From Arthrobacter sp. StoSoilB19 (GTDB lineage: Bacteria > Actinomycetota > Actinomycetes > Actinomycetales > Micrococcaceae), in contig NZ_AP024650.1 in the NCBI RefSeq assembly GCF_019977275.1, forward strand, positions 2,790,001 through 2,854,000: 64,000 nt of DNA, in the 5' to 3' direction. How positions within the stretch are numbered: position 1 is the first letter of the stretch; every line of letters begins with the position of its first letter. This document shows positions 7,821-20,280 of the stretch, piece after piece. A program made the position numbers and the translations under genes. The notes beneath the pieces were generated by a model that was given only the letters and a program-made list of their open reading frames with translations, was not told the origin of the DNA and did not search any database.

Positions 7821-9842
7821 CTACGCAGGAGGGGAAGGGCACAGGTCGAGTTTGTAGAGCTTCGCCTCACCCTGGGAGTCTTCGAGTGTGGCCATGCCTG
7901 CAGCTATGAGGGCGTCCAGTCCTTTATAGCCACTGTCCCTTCCATGGACTTCCCGGTGCCCGAAGTCGAGGATGTATTCGATCTTCAGGCTTTCAACTGT
8001 CGGGCATACGGCGGGATCGTCCTTGGCCGGAGCAGGACCGTTAAGCAAAGGAGTTGCACCTTGGGGAACGGCGCTGAGGATGTGGAGTTGGACGAGCTTC
8101 CGGTCGGCAAAGGCGTACGCGAGGGAACTTCCGTTCCATGGATTGCCCACCATAAGGGCGTCCTGGGGCACTTCGCCTGGCAAGCGCTTGATGAGCGCCA
8201 TCTCGTCGCTGGAGATCAGCGGTGAGTTCTCGGACAACCGGTAAGACCCTGCCATTGACGCTTCGGCTTGGCTGACATTGCCGCGTTGAGTCGCCACAAT
8301 CAAAGCCAAAACCATGACGGTAGCCGCCACGGCGCCCAACATCTCCGGCCGCAAAGTCTTCCCGCCCGTCACAGGCGCGGTAGGCCGGACAGAACGGCCC
8401 CTTATCAGGCCGGCGCCCTTTGCCACGAGGATGGACAGCTGATTCCACACCGCGACGGCACCCCTGCACGCAAGCGGAATCGTCACCACGGGCAGGAGAG
8501 CCGCCAGCCGGGGAGGGTCGTTGTACCAGATGCCAGTGAGGAAAAGCCGGAAGTCGTCAGCCGGAAAGGAGCTGACCACAACGAAGAGAAAAGCAGCCAC
8601 CGCATAGGTTCCCAGCAGCCACAGCTGCCGCCCGGACCGGAAAGTTAAGTAAATGCCGATCAGCGTCAGGAGCATGATGCCCCACGCAACTGGACGGCCA
8701 ATTGCTGAGCTGGAGATCACCTCTCCAATTGCCTGCCCCGTCGACTCTACCGGCGGCCAGAACGCAGCCTCGGCTGGAGGACGCACCGCGTCCCACAAGA
8801 CTCGGAGCAGTACGACGGCGACAACGAAGCCGAGTGCCAGGGCCGTTGAAACGATGATTCGTTCCTTGCCCCGCCGGGTTGCAACCGTAGTCGTGAAAAT
8901 GCGGGTGTATACGTAGAGGGCCGGGGGCAACATCAGTGCCAGCCACGCCATGGCGGCGCTTGGGTGGGCAAGTGCCATACCCGGAAGAGCCGCAAGCAGC
9001 AGGAACAGGCTCAGGAGCCTGGATCGGCTGGATACGGCAGACAGGCCAAGTGCGTCCAGTCCCAAGGCAATCACCATAGGCAGGAGGGCAAGCGCAAGAA
9101 AATTCGGGTACAGGACACCGAAGTCCAAGAGGGAAATTGGAAAAGCGCCGAATGCAGCAGATGCAATGCCTGCAGTGATGCTGACGGCCGGACGGCGCCC
9201 CCAAATGGCCTGTGCGAGATAAATGCACCCAAGCGGCCAGACGAAGGAGGCCACGACAATATTCATGACGTTTACGGATGCCGTGATGTCCCCTCCCCCA
9301 ATGCCGACGAGCAGGGAGACCAGGTCGTGCCAGGCGGCGGGATAGGAACCGGCCCCCGTCATCGCATTAAGCGTGAGGGACGAGCCGGAGCCGGTGTCGA
9401 GAATGTACCGCACAGCGTTCAGGTGGAACACATTGTCGAAGGTTTGGGAAAACGACTCCGGGGAACCGGCGGCGTTCAACAGCCGACGACCAATCATGAC
9501 GGCTGCGATGGCCAATGCCGCCAAAGAGGCAAGGATCCAGTGGCCCGGATTGTCCTTCAACCCCGCATCAACCGCACCGGCCCGCTTCCTGAGCAGGAGG
9601 GACACCGCAAGAGCTACGGCGGCCACCCCAATGGTTACGGCGACCACCGGCAGGAGCGACCAGGCAATTCCAGCGAAGGGTGCCAGGATTGCAGCCACAG
9701 CAATTATTGAGACGCTCACAGAGGGAGCAGCGGCGGCGGCCCGGGTGGCACCCAGTCGCGCGGCCATGCCGACGGTGAATCCGGGAATCATCAGCAGGGC
9801 CACCGCGAGGACAAACTGTGGTACTGCGTCAAACCAAGACAA
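7821..9842 (-). CDS. Polytopic membrane protein, DUF6541-like
   Basis: This 673-residue protein has at least 12 hydrophobic segments over the first 520 residues and a soluble C-terminal domain. The pattern matches the large actinobacterial DUF6541 membrane proteins found in cell-wall glycan loci, which look like GT-C transferases. The loop after the fourth or fifth helix contains F-D-N-V-F-H-L-N near residue 130. It lies upstream of no coupled gene; its 3' end faces the flippase gene. A role in transferring a sugar from a polyprenyl donor is plausible but unproven. Confidence 0.6.
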   Translation of the reverse strand: MSWFDAVPQFVLAVALLMIPGFTVGMAARLGATRAAAAAPSVSVSIIAVAAILAPFAGIAWSLLPVVAVTIGVAAVALAVSLLLRKRAGAVDAGLKDNPGHWILASLAALAIAAVMIGRRLLNAAGSPESFSQTFDNVFHLNAVRYILDTGSGSSLTLNAMTGAGSYPAAWHDLVSLLVGIGGGDITASVNVMNIVVASFVWPLGCIYLAQAIWGRRPAVSITAGIASAAFGAFPISLLDFGVLYPNFLALALLPMVIALGLDALGLSAVSSRSRLLSLFLLLAALPGMALAHPSAAMAWLALMLPPALYVYTRIFTTTVATRRGKERIIVSTALALGFVVAVVLLRVLWDAVRPPAEAAFWPPVESTGQAIGEVISSSAIGRPVAWGIMLLTLIGIYLTFRSGRQLWLLGTYAVAAFLFVVVSSFPADDFRLFLTGIWYNDPPRLAALLPVVTIPLACRGAVAVWNQLSILVAKGAGLIRGRSVRPTAPVTGGKTLRPEMLGAVAATVMVLALIVATQRGNVSQAEASMAGSYRLSENSPLISSDEMALIKRLPGEVPQDALMVGNPWNGSSLAYAFADRKLVQLHILSAVPQGATPLLNGPAPAKDDPAVCPTVESLKIEYILDFGHREVHGRDSGYKGLDALIAAGMATLEDSQGEAKLYKLDLCPSPPA

Positions 9843-9952
9843 AAGTCCTCCGTACGGCTACTGGAGCGCGGGTATGTTCTGCCTGCCGCGGCTGCCTGCT
9901 TGAAAACGTCACGGACGGCCTGGTAAGGCCCGCGACGAAGGGTTAAATTAGG

Positions 9953-10678
9953 TCAATTGCGCAACAGGCCGACAGCCTCATGTATCGGCCCGTCGTAAAT
10001 CATTTCTCCGTGTTTGAGGAGAACACCCCGTTTGCAGATCCTCGACACAAGATCCAAGTCATGGCTCACCACGACCAAGGTCTTGCCGTCCTGCGCCAAT
10101 TCCTGGATTTTGTCGATGCACTTCCGTTGGAAAGGCTCATCTCCTACTGCGAGGATCTCATCGATCAGGAAAACCTCAGGGTCTGTGTGCACAGCAACGG
10201 AAAAGGCGAGCCGCAGGTACATTCCGGACGAGTAGAACTTGACCTCGGTATCTATGAACTGGCCAATCTCGGAAAACTCGACAATGTCGTCGAACCGGTC
10301 CTTGATCTGCTGCTCGGTCATTCCCAGGATGGCGCCGTTAAGGAACACGTTGTCGCGTCCGGAGAGGTCCGGGTGGAAGCCCGCGCCGACTTCGATCAGT
10401 CCCGCCACCCTGCCCCTTGTTTTTACTGTTCCTGAATCAGGAAGCATGACCCCCGAAATATGCTTGAGCAGAGTGGACTTGCCGGAACCGTTCAGGCCCA
10501 GCAGCGCCACTGTTTCCCCCGCCTCGACGTTGAGAGAAACGTTCTTTAGCGCGTGGAACTTCTCCGAAAGATCCCCTTTGCGCCCCTTGACGAGCCAAAC
10601 GACGGCTTCCTTGATGGATCGCGTATGGCGGAGGACGAATTGCTTGCTGATGTCAGAGACTTCAATTGCGTTGACCAC
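9953..10678 (-). CDS. wzt: Polysaccharide ABC exporter, ATP-binding subunit (Wzt/TagH type)
   Basis: This 241-residue ATPase has Walker A L-G-L-N-G-S-G-K-S-T near residue 60. The signature is the Y-S-S-G-M variant typical of polysaccharide and teichoic-acid exporters, followed by Walker B V-F-L-I-D-E-I-L. It ends soon after the H-loop, so it lacks the extra C-terminal sugar-binding domain of long Wzt proteins. The GTG start abuts the stop of the permease gene. With that permease it should export the lipid-linked galactan made by the upstream glf and glfT2 products, as proposed for Rv3781/Rv3783 of Mycobacterium. Confidence 0.88.
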   Translation of the reverse strand: MVNAIEVSDISKQFVLRHTRSIKEAVVWLVKGRKGDLSEKFHALKNVSLNVEAGETVALLGLNGSGKSTLLKHISGVMLPDSGTVKTRGRVAGLIEVGAGFHPDLSGRDNVFLNGAILGMTEQQIKDRFDDIVEFSEIGQFIDTEVKFYSSGMYLRLAFSVAVHTDPEVFLIDEILAVGDEPFQRKCIDKIQELAQDGKTLVVVSHDLDLVSRICKRGVLLKHGEMIYDGPIHEAVGLLRN

Positions 10679-11556
10679 TTAGAGCTCCTGCGCGAAACGG
10701 CCCTCAAGGCGCCGGAAAGTGAATTGGCCCAGGACGAGGATCGCCAAGGCAACGCCGATCCCAACCACCAGCCAAAGACTAAAAAGATTGGGGGGCATGG
10801 CGACGGAACCGTCAGTCGTCGGGAACCAGAACGCGTAATGAAAGAGCTCCACGCCGATCGTGATCGGATTCGCCTGGTAGACGGCAAACCATCCCGACCC
10901 CAGCTTCTCCTGAACCATGGACCAGGCATACATCACGGGGGAAGCCCAGGTGGCGACCATCAGGAGCATGTCCACCAGGTTCTCGGAGTCACGGAAGTAG
11001 ACGTTGGCGGCGCCGAACAGAAGACCCAGGCCCGTGGCAAGGAGGGCAACGATTGCAAAGCCGGCCACCGCCGCGAGCAGCTGAAAAACGTTGGGATGCC
11101 ATCCGGCGAAGAGACACCCGACGACGAGCACCACCAGCTGCGGGAAGAAGTGCACAGCCGAAACCCAAACGGACGCCACAGGAAAGAGTTCGCGCGGAAG
11201 ATAGATCTTCTTGATGAGGTTTCCGTTGTTGACGATGGACCTGGCTGCATTTCCCAGTGCTTCGGAAAAGAAGTTGATTAGCACAATGCCCGAAAACAGG
11301 TAGACGGCGTAGTTGGCCAACCCTTCGGGGTTCCGTGCGCTTCGTTCCAGGCCCAGAAAAACCCCGAGAGCCACGTAGAAGACGATGAACTGCACTCCAG
11401 GCTTCACATACGACCAGAGCAGGCCCAGGACAGACCCTCGGTAGCGTACCTTGAGCTCTTTCCGTACCAGCAGCTTAAGAAGGAAGCCTGACTGCCTTAT
11501 ATCCCGGAGGCCACCACCCAGTCCGGGCGTGGTCAACTCCCCGGATGCGACTTCAC

Positions 11557-11560
<4 letters not shown>
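10679..11560 (-). CDS. wzm: Polysaccharide ABC exporter, permease subunit (Wzm/TagG type)
   Basis: This 293-residue ABC-2 type permease has a conserved amphipathic start (L-V-R-K-E-L-K-V-R-Y-R-G-S-V-L-G) and six membrane helices. The GTG at 11560 is chosen because it overlaps the glfT2 stop as GTGA, whereas longer starts would reach 100 bp into glfT2. It pairs with the adjacent ATPase to form the exporter that moves a polyprenyl-linked glycan across the membrane. Coupling to glfT2 points to a galactofuranan substrate. Confidence 0.87.
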
Positions 11561-14852
<3,292 letters not shown>

Positions 14853-14925
14853 TCAGCATTCCCGCTGTGACCCGGCACACGGAGTCCCGATGGGCAGGCG
14901 AAGGACCCCGTTATCCCAGTGCGGT

Positions 14926-14934
14926 TTATCCACA
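14926..14934 (+). promoter_or_regulatory. Perfect DnaA box
   Basis: TTATCCACA matches the DnaA-box consensus exactly. It lies in the 242-bp region between glf and the FtsK-like gene, about 75 bp before the latter's start. DnaA can act as a transcription factor at such sites, but binding here is inference from one 9-mer. Confidence 0.4.
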
Positions 14935-15007
14935 TAGGCGCAGAAGCCAATGCCCCGCACTGAGCCCGGTGGCTAGCGTGGGTCCATGCACGAGGGACCA
15001 ACTACCC

Positions 15008-18000
15008 ATGACGCTTAATTGCACTCTGGTGGGCGGACCGGGATCACCGCGTGCCCAGCCACCCGTGGAACTGTCCATTGATGCACCGGCCGGCACGGCA
15101 GGGTACGTCATTCACGAACAGTTGGTCCGGAAGTACGGTGCGGGCTCAGTCAGAGTGGACGGGCAGGATCTGCGTTCCCTGGTCCTCGGCGTGCCGCCGC
15201 TCGTAGAGGCGGCAATCCTTGTCGACGGCGGCACCCCACCTTCGAGCAGGCGGCCACGGCGCCCGCCAATTGCCGATGCCGTCCCTCCCCTGGTCCTCGC
15301 CATCGACAGCGGAGCAGCAGCGGGAACCGTTGTGCCATTACGGCGTGGCACCTACACCATCGGTCGAAGCGGCACACGGATTGTCATCCCGGACCCGGAG
15401 TTGTCCCGTGAACATGCCAGTGTGGTGGTCACTGACACGGAGATCATATTGGTTGACCTGGACAGCGCCAACGGGACATATGTCGACGGCCAAAGGATAC
15501 GGAACACGGTTATCTCAACGGACTCAACCATCAGGTGCGGTCAATCGAACCTATCGCTGGTGTTTGCAGATGTGCCCCATAGAGTCCTCTCGGAAGCAGG
15601 AAAGTCGGTGGCGGAACCTATCGTGGTGTCCGGCCGCCCTGATCCAGGAAACCGCGCGGCACTCCTTCTGACCGCGATTCTCCCACTGGCACTTGGGGTA
15701 CTGCTGGCCTTTCTCACCGGCATGTGGATGTTTCTGGCCTTTTCCGCGGTTTCGGTGTTTTCGGTCCTGGTGCCCGCGGTCAGCGGACGGCGGCACAGGC
15801 GGGACCTGTCCGCGGCCCTGAAGTCGGCTGTTGAAGATGACAGGGAACGCCGACGACGGTGCGCCCCTTCCCTGTCCATCGTTGCTCTTGCGGCCCGGCG
15901 GACTGAAGGGACGTCCAGCCCGGTTCCCCCCGGCGACGGGGTGTGGCTGCGGCTGGGACAGGCAGAACAGCCGGCCAATGTCAGGATCGAACCGCCCGGT
16001 GCTGCCGCGACCATCCCACGGGCAGGAATCGTCCCCGTCGTTCTGGACCCGGACGTCCCGCTCACCACCCTGGGCGGCCCGCGCTTTGCCACCGATGGCA
16101 CCCTCCGCTCCCTTCTCATGCAACTTGCGGCATACCCGCGCACGGGCACGATGAATGTCGTCGTCCACGGGCTGCCGGAAGCCCTACCCCTCGCAGCCCG
16201 GTATCTCAGCAGAGTGACGCTCACTGCAACATTGTCCGCCGCCCTTAATGCAGTGGACGGCAGCGAGCAACAGGGCTGCGGGCGGGGAGTCCTTTTGATC
16301 CGAGGGGATAACTCCGGAGCGGTGGTGGAAAAGTCGCTCCGGGAAGCAGCGCTCCAGCGGGGGTGGCAGGTTCTTCACTTCCTGCCTGAAGACGGCGATT
16401 GGCCTGCACCTGACGTCCTCCTGTCCGAGCGTGCATCAACCGTGGTGCAGAACCACCGCGGTACTGTGTTTGTCCCTGACCTGGTCCCGGACGAAGTCTT
16501 TACGGCTTTCTGCCGGCACCTCGCCGGTGCCCTGATTCGTGACAAGGAACAGGCCAAGACCGTTCCCGCTTCCTGCAGCCTTGACGAAGTCCTGCCACTG
16601 ACGCTCGCGGCTACCGCAAGCAGATGGGACTGCAGCGCCCGAAACATCGGATTGCCCGTACCCTTGGGCGTTTGCAGGTCGGGAACGAAGACCTTCGACC
16701 TCCTGGCCGACGGTCCGCACCTCGTGGTGGCAGGCACCACAGGCTCAGGGAAGTCGGAACTGCTCCGGAGCATGGCCCTGGCGCTGGCCTTGTCCTATCC
16801 GCCGGACCGGGTCAACTTCTTCTTCATCGATTTCAAGGGCGGTTCAGGTCTTGGTCCGCTCAGCGGGCTCTTTCATTGCGTGGGACTGCAGACGGATCTT
16901 TCCGATTCCGAGATGGAGCGGACACTGACATCGCTTCGCGCCGAAGTGAGGCTGCGGGAGAGCTGCCTCGCCGCGGCCCGCGTCCCTGACGTCTCCACGT
17001 ACCGCTCCGCACCGGCGGCCAAGGATTTTGTGCTCCCCCACCTCGTCATCGTCATCGATGAGTTCAGGATGCTGGTTGACGACGCGCCGGAAGTTCTTCG
17101 TGAGCTGCTGCGGATAGCATCGATCGGACGGTCACTGGGCATCCACTTGATCATGGCCACTCAGAGGCCGCAGGGAGCGTTGACAGCTGACATCCGTGCA
17201 AACGTCACCTCGAGCATTGCACTTCGCGTGCAGTCCGACATGGAATCTGTCGACATCGTCAATTCCAGGGACGCTTCGGCCATCAGTGTTAATACCCCCG
17301 GCCGCGCCTTCCTGGCGCGCGGAACGGAGCCGGCCGAGGAGTTCCAGGCCGCGTCCCTGTCGTCAGTCTCCGATCGCAAACAGCCAAGTGCCGTTTTTGT
17401 CCAGCGGACAATGGACTATCTCGCCTGCCAGGCAGCCGAACCAGGCGACAGACGAGCCCCTGCACCCACCCCCGCACAGGCAGTGGAACCGCTGGCAGCC
17501 TTGGTGAGGAGCCTGTGCGCTGCCCAGCAGAAACCAGCACCGAGAAGGCCTGTCGCACCTCCACTGCCGACTGAACTGGAAAAGCCCGACCCGAACGCGC
17601 CATCCTCGGATTCGGGAACCGCTGACTCACTGGCCCTGGAACCCGTGGCTGTGGCGGGCCAGATCTGCCTCGGCCTGATGGATGTTCCCGAGCAACAAAA
17701 ACTTCAGCCCCTTCTGTGGAGCCATGCCAAGCACGGTCACACAGCCTTCATTGGCAGTCCAACTTCCGGGGCCGGATCGGCACTGGAATTAACTGTCCAT
17801 GAACTAATGGCCAGTCCTGATGGAGCCCATTTCTATGTCCTGGACGCGGACGGGAGTCTTTGCCCGCTGGCAGGCGAAGCACGGGTGGGCGCCCACGCCG
17901 CCTTGCACGATCTGCGGCGTGGAGTGCGCATCCTGGAGCGGCTCGTCCGTGAACTGGGGCAGCGGTTGAGTCAACCCGCCTCCAATCCGGTACCTCTCGT

Positions 18001-19093
18001 CCTCGTCATCATCGGCTGGGGATCCTGGGTTTCGGCATTCCGGTCCGGACCGCTGGCCTGGGCGGAAGATCTGGTTCTGGACCTCGTGCGCGACGGCGCC
18101 AGGGCAGGGATAACGCTCCTGGTCCATGGGGAGCGGGAGCTTGTCACCGCCAGGTTCTTTGGTGCGCTTCCCAATCGTTTCTTTTTTCCAGCCTGCTCCA
18201 CCGAGGAGAACCGCGCCCTGTGGCCGCGGATGCCTGCCGTCCCGGCCGTCAAGGGCAGGGCTGTAGCCTTCGGCCCTGTCTCGGGCGGCAACCCCGTTGC
18301 CTGCCAGTTCTACCGCACCCCCGATCTGCAGGCTGGCACAGGCCGGAGAGGCGCCGGATATCCGCCAGCCGCATCGACTCCATTCCGCATTGAACCCCTC
18401 CCGGCGAAAATCACGGTCCGGCAGGTCGCAGCGGTCTTGTCGGCGGCGGGGACACCCCAACGAGCCCTGCGGTCCCCAGACCAGGACCCGCCTGGCGGTA
18501 CGCACTGCTCCGAACTATCGGAACCGCCCCGCCGGCCACGCAACGTCCTCCTGGGCGTAGCCGGAGACGAACCCGCTCCAGCGTCCTTGCTGATGCCTGG
18601 CAGCGGAGTCACCGCCATTCTTGGCAACCCGGGAAGCGGCAAAAGCAATACCCTGCTCGCGCTGGCAGCACTCAACCCGGGACAGCAGTGGTGCACGTGT
18701 CCGGTACCGGCAGAAGGCGCAGAAGATTTTTGGCGGGACGTGCTTATGCAGGCGGAGAGCGGGGGGCTTTCGCGGGAGACCGTACTGCTGGTTGACGACG
18801 TTGATCTGCTGGCCCTTCCGGCGTTGAGGGCTTTGGAGCAGCTGGCCGCTTTGGGCCACTCCCTGATGGTCACTGCTGCCTTCAGCCCAATGCTTTTCCA
18901 ACGCGTTCCGCTGGTCATGAACGCAAGGGGCGCCGGCGCCGGACTTCTGCTGGGTCCACGTTCTCTGGCGGATGGCGACCTGTTTGGGATCAGGTTCGAA
19001 GTTGAGTCCAACGCTCCGCCGGGGCGTGGCGTCCTCATCTCCGGCGGGCGGTCCTGCCCCGTTCAGGTGGCCTGGGCGGGCGCGACAGGCTGA
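15008..19093 (+). CDS. FHA-domain FtsK/SpoIIIE ATPase, EssC/EccC-like
   Basis: This 1361-residue protein has a small N-terminal beta domain (1-90) and an FHA domain (about 95-190, with G-R-S, S-R-E-H and N-G-T-Y). Two closely spaced membrane helices (218-258) and three FtsK-like modules follow. Module 1 has Walker A G-T-T-G-S-G-K-S (576-583) and Walker B I-V-I-D-E-F (near 684). Module 2 has a degenerate loop G-S-P-T-S-G-A-G-S-A (916-925). Module 3 has G-N-P-G-S-G-K-S (1206-1213) and L-V-D-D-V-D. This is the EssC plan of type VII secretion motors. The start has GAGGGA 10 nt upstream; a longer frame back to 14783 lacks support. No WXG100 or other secretion gene is in the window. Confidence 0.8.
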   Translation: MTLNCTLVGGPGSPRAQPPVELSIDAPAGTAGYVIHEQLVRKYGAGSVRVDGQDLRSLVLGVPPLVEAAILVDGGTPPSSRRPRRPPIADAVPPLVLAIDSGAAAGTVVPLRRGTYTIGRSGTRIVIPDPELSREHASVVVTDTEIILVDLDSANGTYVDGQRIRNTVISTDSTIRCGQSNLSLVFADVPHRVLSEAGKSVAEPIVVSGRPDPGNRAALLLTAILPLALGVLLAFLTGMWMFLAFSAVSVFSVLVPAVSGRRHRRDLSAALKSAVEDDRERRRRCAPSLSIVALAARRTEGTSSPVPPGDGVWLRLGQAEQPANVRIEPPGAAATIPRAGIVPVVLDPDVPLTTLGGPRFATDGTLRSLLMQLAAYPRTGTMNVVVHGLPEALPLAARYLSRVTLTATLSAALNAVDGSEQQGCGRGVLLIRGDNSGAVVEKSLREAALQRGWQVLHFLPEDGDWPAPDVLLSERASTVVQNHRGTVFVPDLVPDEVFTAFCRHLAGALIRDKEQAKTVPASCSLDEVLPLTLAATASRWDCSARNIGLPVPLGVCRSGTKTFDLLADGPHLVVAGTTGSGKSELLRSMALALALSYPPDRVNFFFIDFKGGSGLGPLSGLFHCVGLQTDLSDSEMERTLTSLRAEVRLRESCLAAARVPDVSTYRSAPAAKDFVLPHLVIVIDEFRMLVDDAPEVLRELLRIASIGRSLGIHLIMATQRPQGALTADIRANVTSSIALRVQSDMESVDIVNSRDASAISVNTPGRAFLARGTEPAEEFQAASLSSVSDRKQPSAVFVQRTMDYLACQAAEPGDRRAPAPTPAQAVEPLAALVRSLCAAQQKPAPRRPVAPPLPTELEKPDPNAPSSDSGTADSLALEPVAVAGQICLGLMDVPEQQKLQPLLWSHAKHGHTAFIGSPTSGAGSALELTVHELMASPDGAHFYVLDADGSLCPLAGEARVGAHAALHDLRRGVRILERLVRELGQRLSQPASNPVPLVLVIIGWGSWVSAFRSGPLAWAEDLVLDLVRDGARAGITLLVHGERELVTARFFGALPNRFFFPACSTEENRALWPRMPAVPAVKGRAVAFGPVSGGNPVACQFYRTPDLQAGTGRRGAGYPPAASTPFRIEPLPAKITVRQVAAVLSAAGTPQRALRSPDQDPPGGTHCSELSEPPRRPRNVLLGVAGDEPAPASLLMPGSGVTAILGNPGSGKSNTLLALAALNPGQQWCTCPVPAEGAEDFWRDVLMQAESGGLSRETVLLVDDVDLLALPALRALEQLAALGHSLMVTAAFSPMLFQRVPLVMNARGAGAGLLLGPRSLADGDLFGIRFEVESNAPPGRGVLISGGRSCPVQVAWAGATG

Positions 19094-19154
19094 GCATGCC
19101 GGTTGCCCGTCGAACGCCGTCCCGCGGAGAGGCGGCCAGGCCCCGCGCTGCAGG

Positions 19155-19643
19155 TCAAAGTGCGGGCGGAGCACTTCCGGTTCGGGAGGCATGGTTGATC
19201 ACGTTGTTGGAGAACAGGAGGACGATGGCGATAACAGCGGGTACCAGCATCGCCAACCCGGCAAGGACCAGGCCGCTGGTTATGGCAGGTACGCCTATGG
19301 TCAGGACGAACAGTTGGGCCACCAATGCGGCCGCCCGGGTCCAGCGGTAGCCCCTGTACAAAAAGACGGACACCGCAAACAGCCACGCGGAGAAAGCAAG
19401 CAGGAGCCCCAAGGTGAAGACGGCACCCCAGAAGGACAGCACGGGGCTCCCGCTGAGCAGCTCGTAGGCGTACCACCCGGCGGCTGCCAGCAAAGCCGTC
19501 GCCTCTGCAGCAGTCACAATGGCCACCACCTTGGCCGCGGCCGGCACGGTTGCCGGACGATCGCCGGCCCAGGGGTCAGCACCGTCACGGGGCTCATCAG
19601 GAGAAGAGGGGGCGCCTGCTGGGTTTACCGGGGGTCTTGACAC
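19155..19643 (-). CDS. Small four-helix membrane protein
   Basis: This 162-residue protein begins at a GTG. A polar, proline-rich N-terminus of about 35 residues is followed by four hydrophobic segments and a short basic tail. No catalytic motif or family was recognised. It is convergent with the FtsK-like ATPase gene (61 bp apart) and divergent from whiB1. It is probably an integral membrane protein of unknown role. Confidence 0.65.
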   Translation of the reverse strand: MSRPPVNPAGAPSSPDEPRDGADPWAGDRPATVPAAAKVVAIVTAAEATALLAAAGWYAYELLSGSPVLSFWGAVFTLGLLLAFSAWLFAVSVFLYRGYRWTRAAALVAQLFVLTIGVPAITSGLVLAGLAMLVPAVIAIVLLFSNNVINHASRTGSAPPAL

Positions 19644-19785
19644 ACTGGCACCCTACCGGACATAGTCGGACACTGGTGAGGGCGGGAGCCGACACTGTGA
19701 TGCATCGCTCAGGTTTCAGCGGATATCAAGCGTTATTACCCCTTGTTTACACAGCGTTAACATGACAGGCTTGATGCAGATGACC

Positions 19786-19808
19786 AAGGGGGCCCTGAGG
19801 GCCCCTTT
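19786..19808 (+). terminator. Rho-independent terminator upstream of whiB1
   Basis: A 10-bp stem (AAGGGGGCCC with GGGCCCCTTT, one G-T pair, loop TGA) is followed by a T-rich stretch. On the plus strand there is no protein gene between the convergent junction at 19.1 kb and this hairpin. It may therefore end a short leader or small RNA, or act as an attenuator ahead of whiB1. Confidence 0.6.
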
Positions 19809-19822
19809 CCTTTGTAGCCACT

Positions 19823-19838
19823 AGTGAATAATTTCACA
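19823..19838. promoter_or_regulatory. CRP-family binding site upstream of whiB1
   Basis: AGTGA-N6-TCACA matches the CRP consensus GTGA-N6-TCAC at all eight core positions. It lies 35 bp before the whiB1 start. In Mycobacterium tuberculosis whiB1 is directly controlled by the CRP homologue Rv3676, so the same control is likely here. Confidence 0.7.
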
Positions 19839-19872
19839 AAGGCATTTCCCAGAAATGGAGCAACTGATCAGC

Positions 19873-20121
19873 ATGGATTGGCGTAACCGCGCAGCGTGCC
19901 TTGACAAGGACCCGGAACTGTTTTTCCCCGTTGGGAACACAGGACCTGCCCTCCTGCAGATCGAGGAAGCCAAGAGCGTCTGCCGCCGGTGCCCTGTCGT
20001 AGACACCTGCCTGCAGTGGGCCCTCGAGTCCGGCCAGGACGCCGGCGTATGGGGCGGCATGAGCGAAGACGAGCGCCGCGCGCTTAAACGGCGCGCCGCC
20101 CGCGCACGTCGCGCCTCCTAG
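19873..20121 (+). CDS. whiB1: WhiB1-type [4Fe-4S] transcriptional regulator
   Basis: This 82-residue Wbl protein has cluster-binding cysteines at 9, 37, 40 and 46, the same spacing as M. tuberculosis WhiB1. The turn motif G-V-W-G-G-M-S-E-D-E-R-R-A-L-K-R and a basic C-terminus follow. The ATG at 19873 is preferred over 19855 because it reproduces the M-D-W-R start of WhiB1. WhiB1 binds the primary sigma factor and DNA and responds to nitric oxide through its cluster. It faces pdtaS, the same arrangement as Rv3219/Rv3220c. A CRP-type site lies just upstream and a strong hairpin terminator downstream. Confidence 0.92.
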   Translation: MDWRNRAACLDKDPELFFPVGNTGPALLQIEEAKSVCRRCPVVDTCLQWALESGQDAGVWGGMSEDERRALKRRAARARRAS

Positions 20122-20172
20122 GAAGGCACGGCACCGCAGGCCGGTCAGCATCGGACCTAGCAACCGAAGAAT

Positions 20173-20214
20173 AGAGGCCCCTGGACAATCCACATGGATC
20201 GTCCAGGGGCCTCT
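20173..20214. terminator. Bidirectional terminator between whiB1 and pdtaS
   Basis: A 19-bp stem with one mismatch (arms 20173-20191 and 20196-20214, 4-nt loop) stands between the convergent whiB1 and pdtaS genes. Its symmetry suits both directions, although the flanking T-tracts are weak. Confidence 0.75.
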
Positions 20215-20280
20215 GTCTGTTCGTCGGTGTCTGTATTACTCACCGTCCGGCCCTTGGATCTGTGGCCGGACCGGTGCCCT

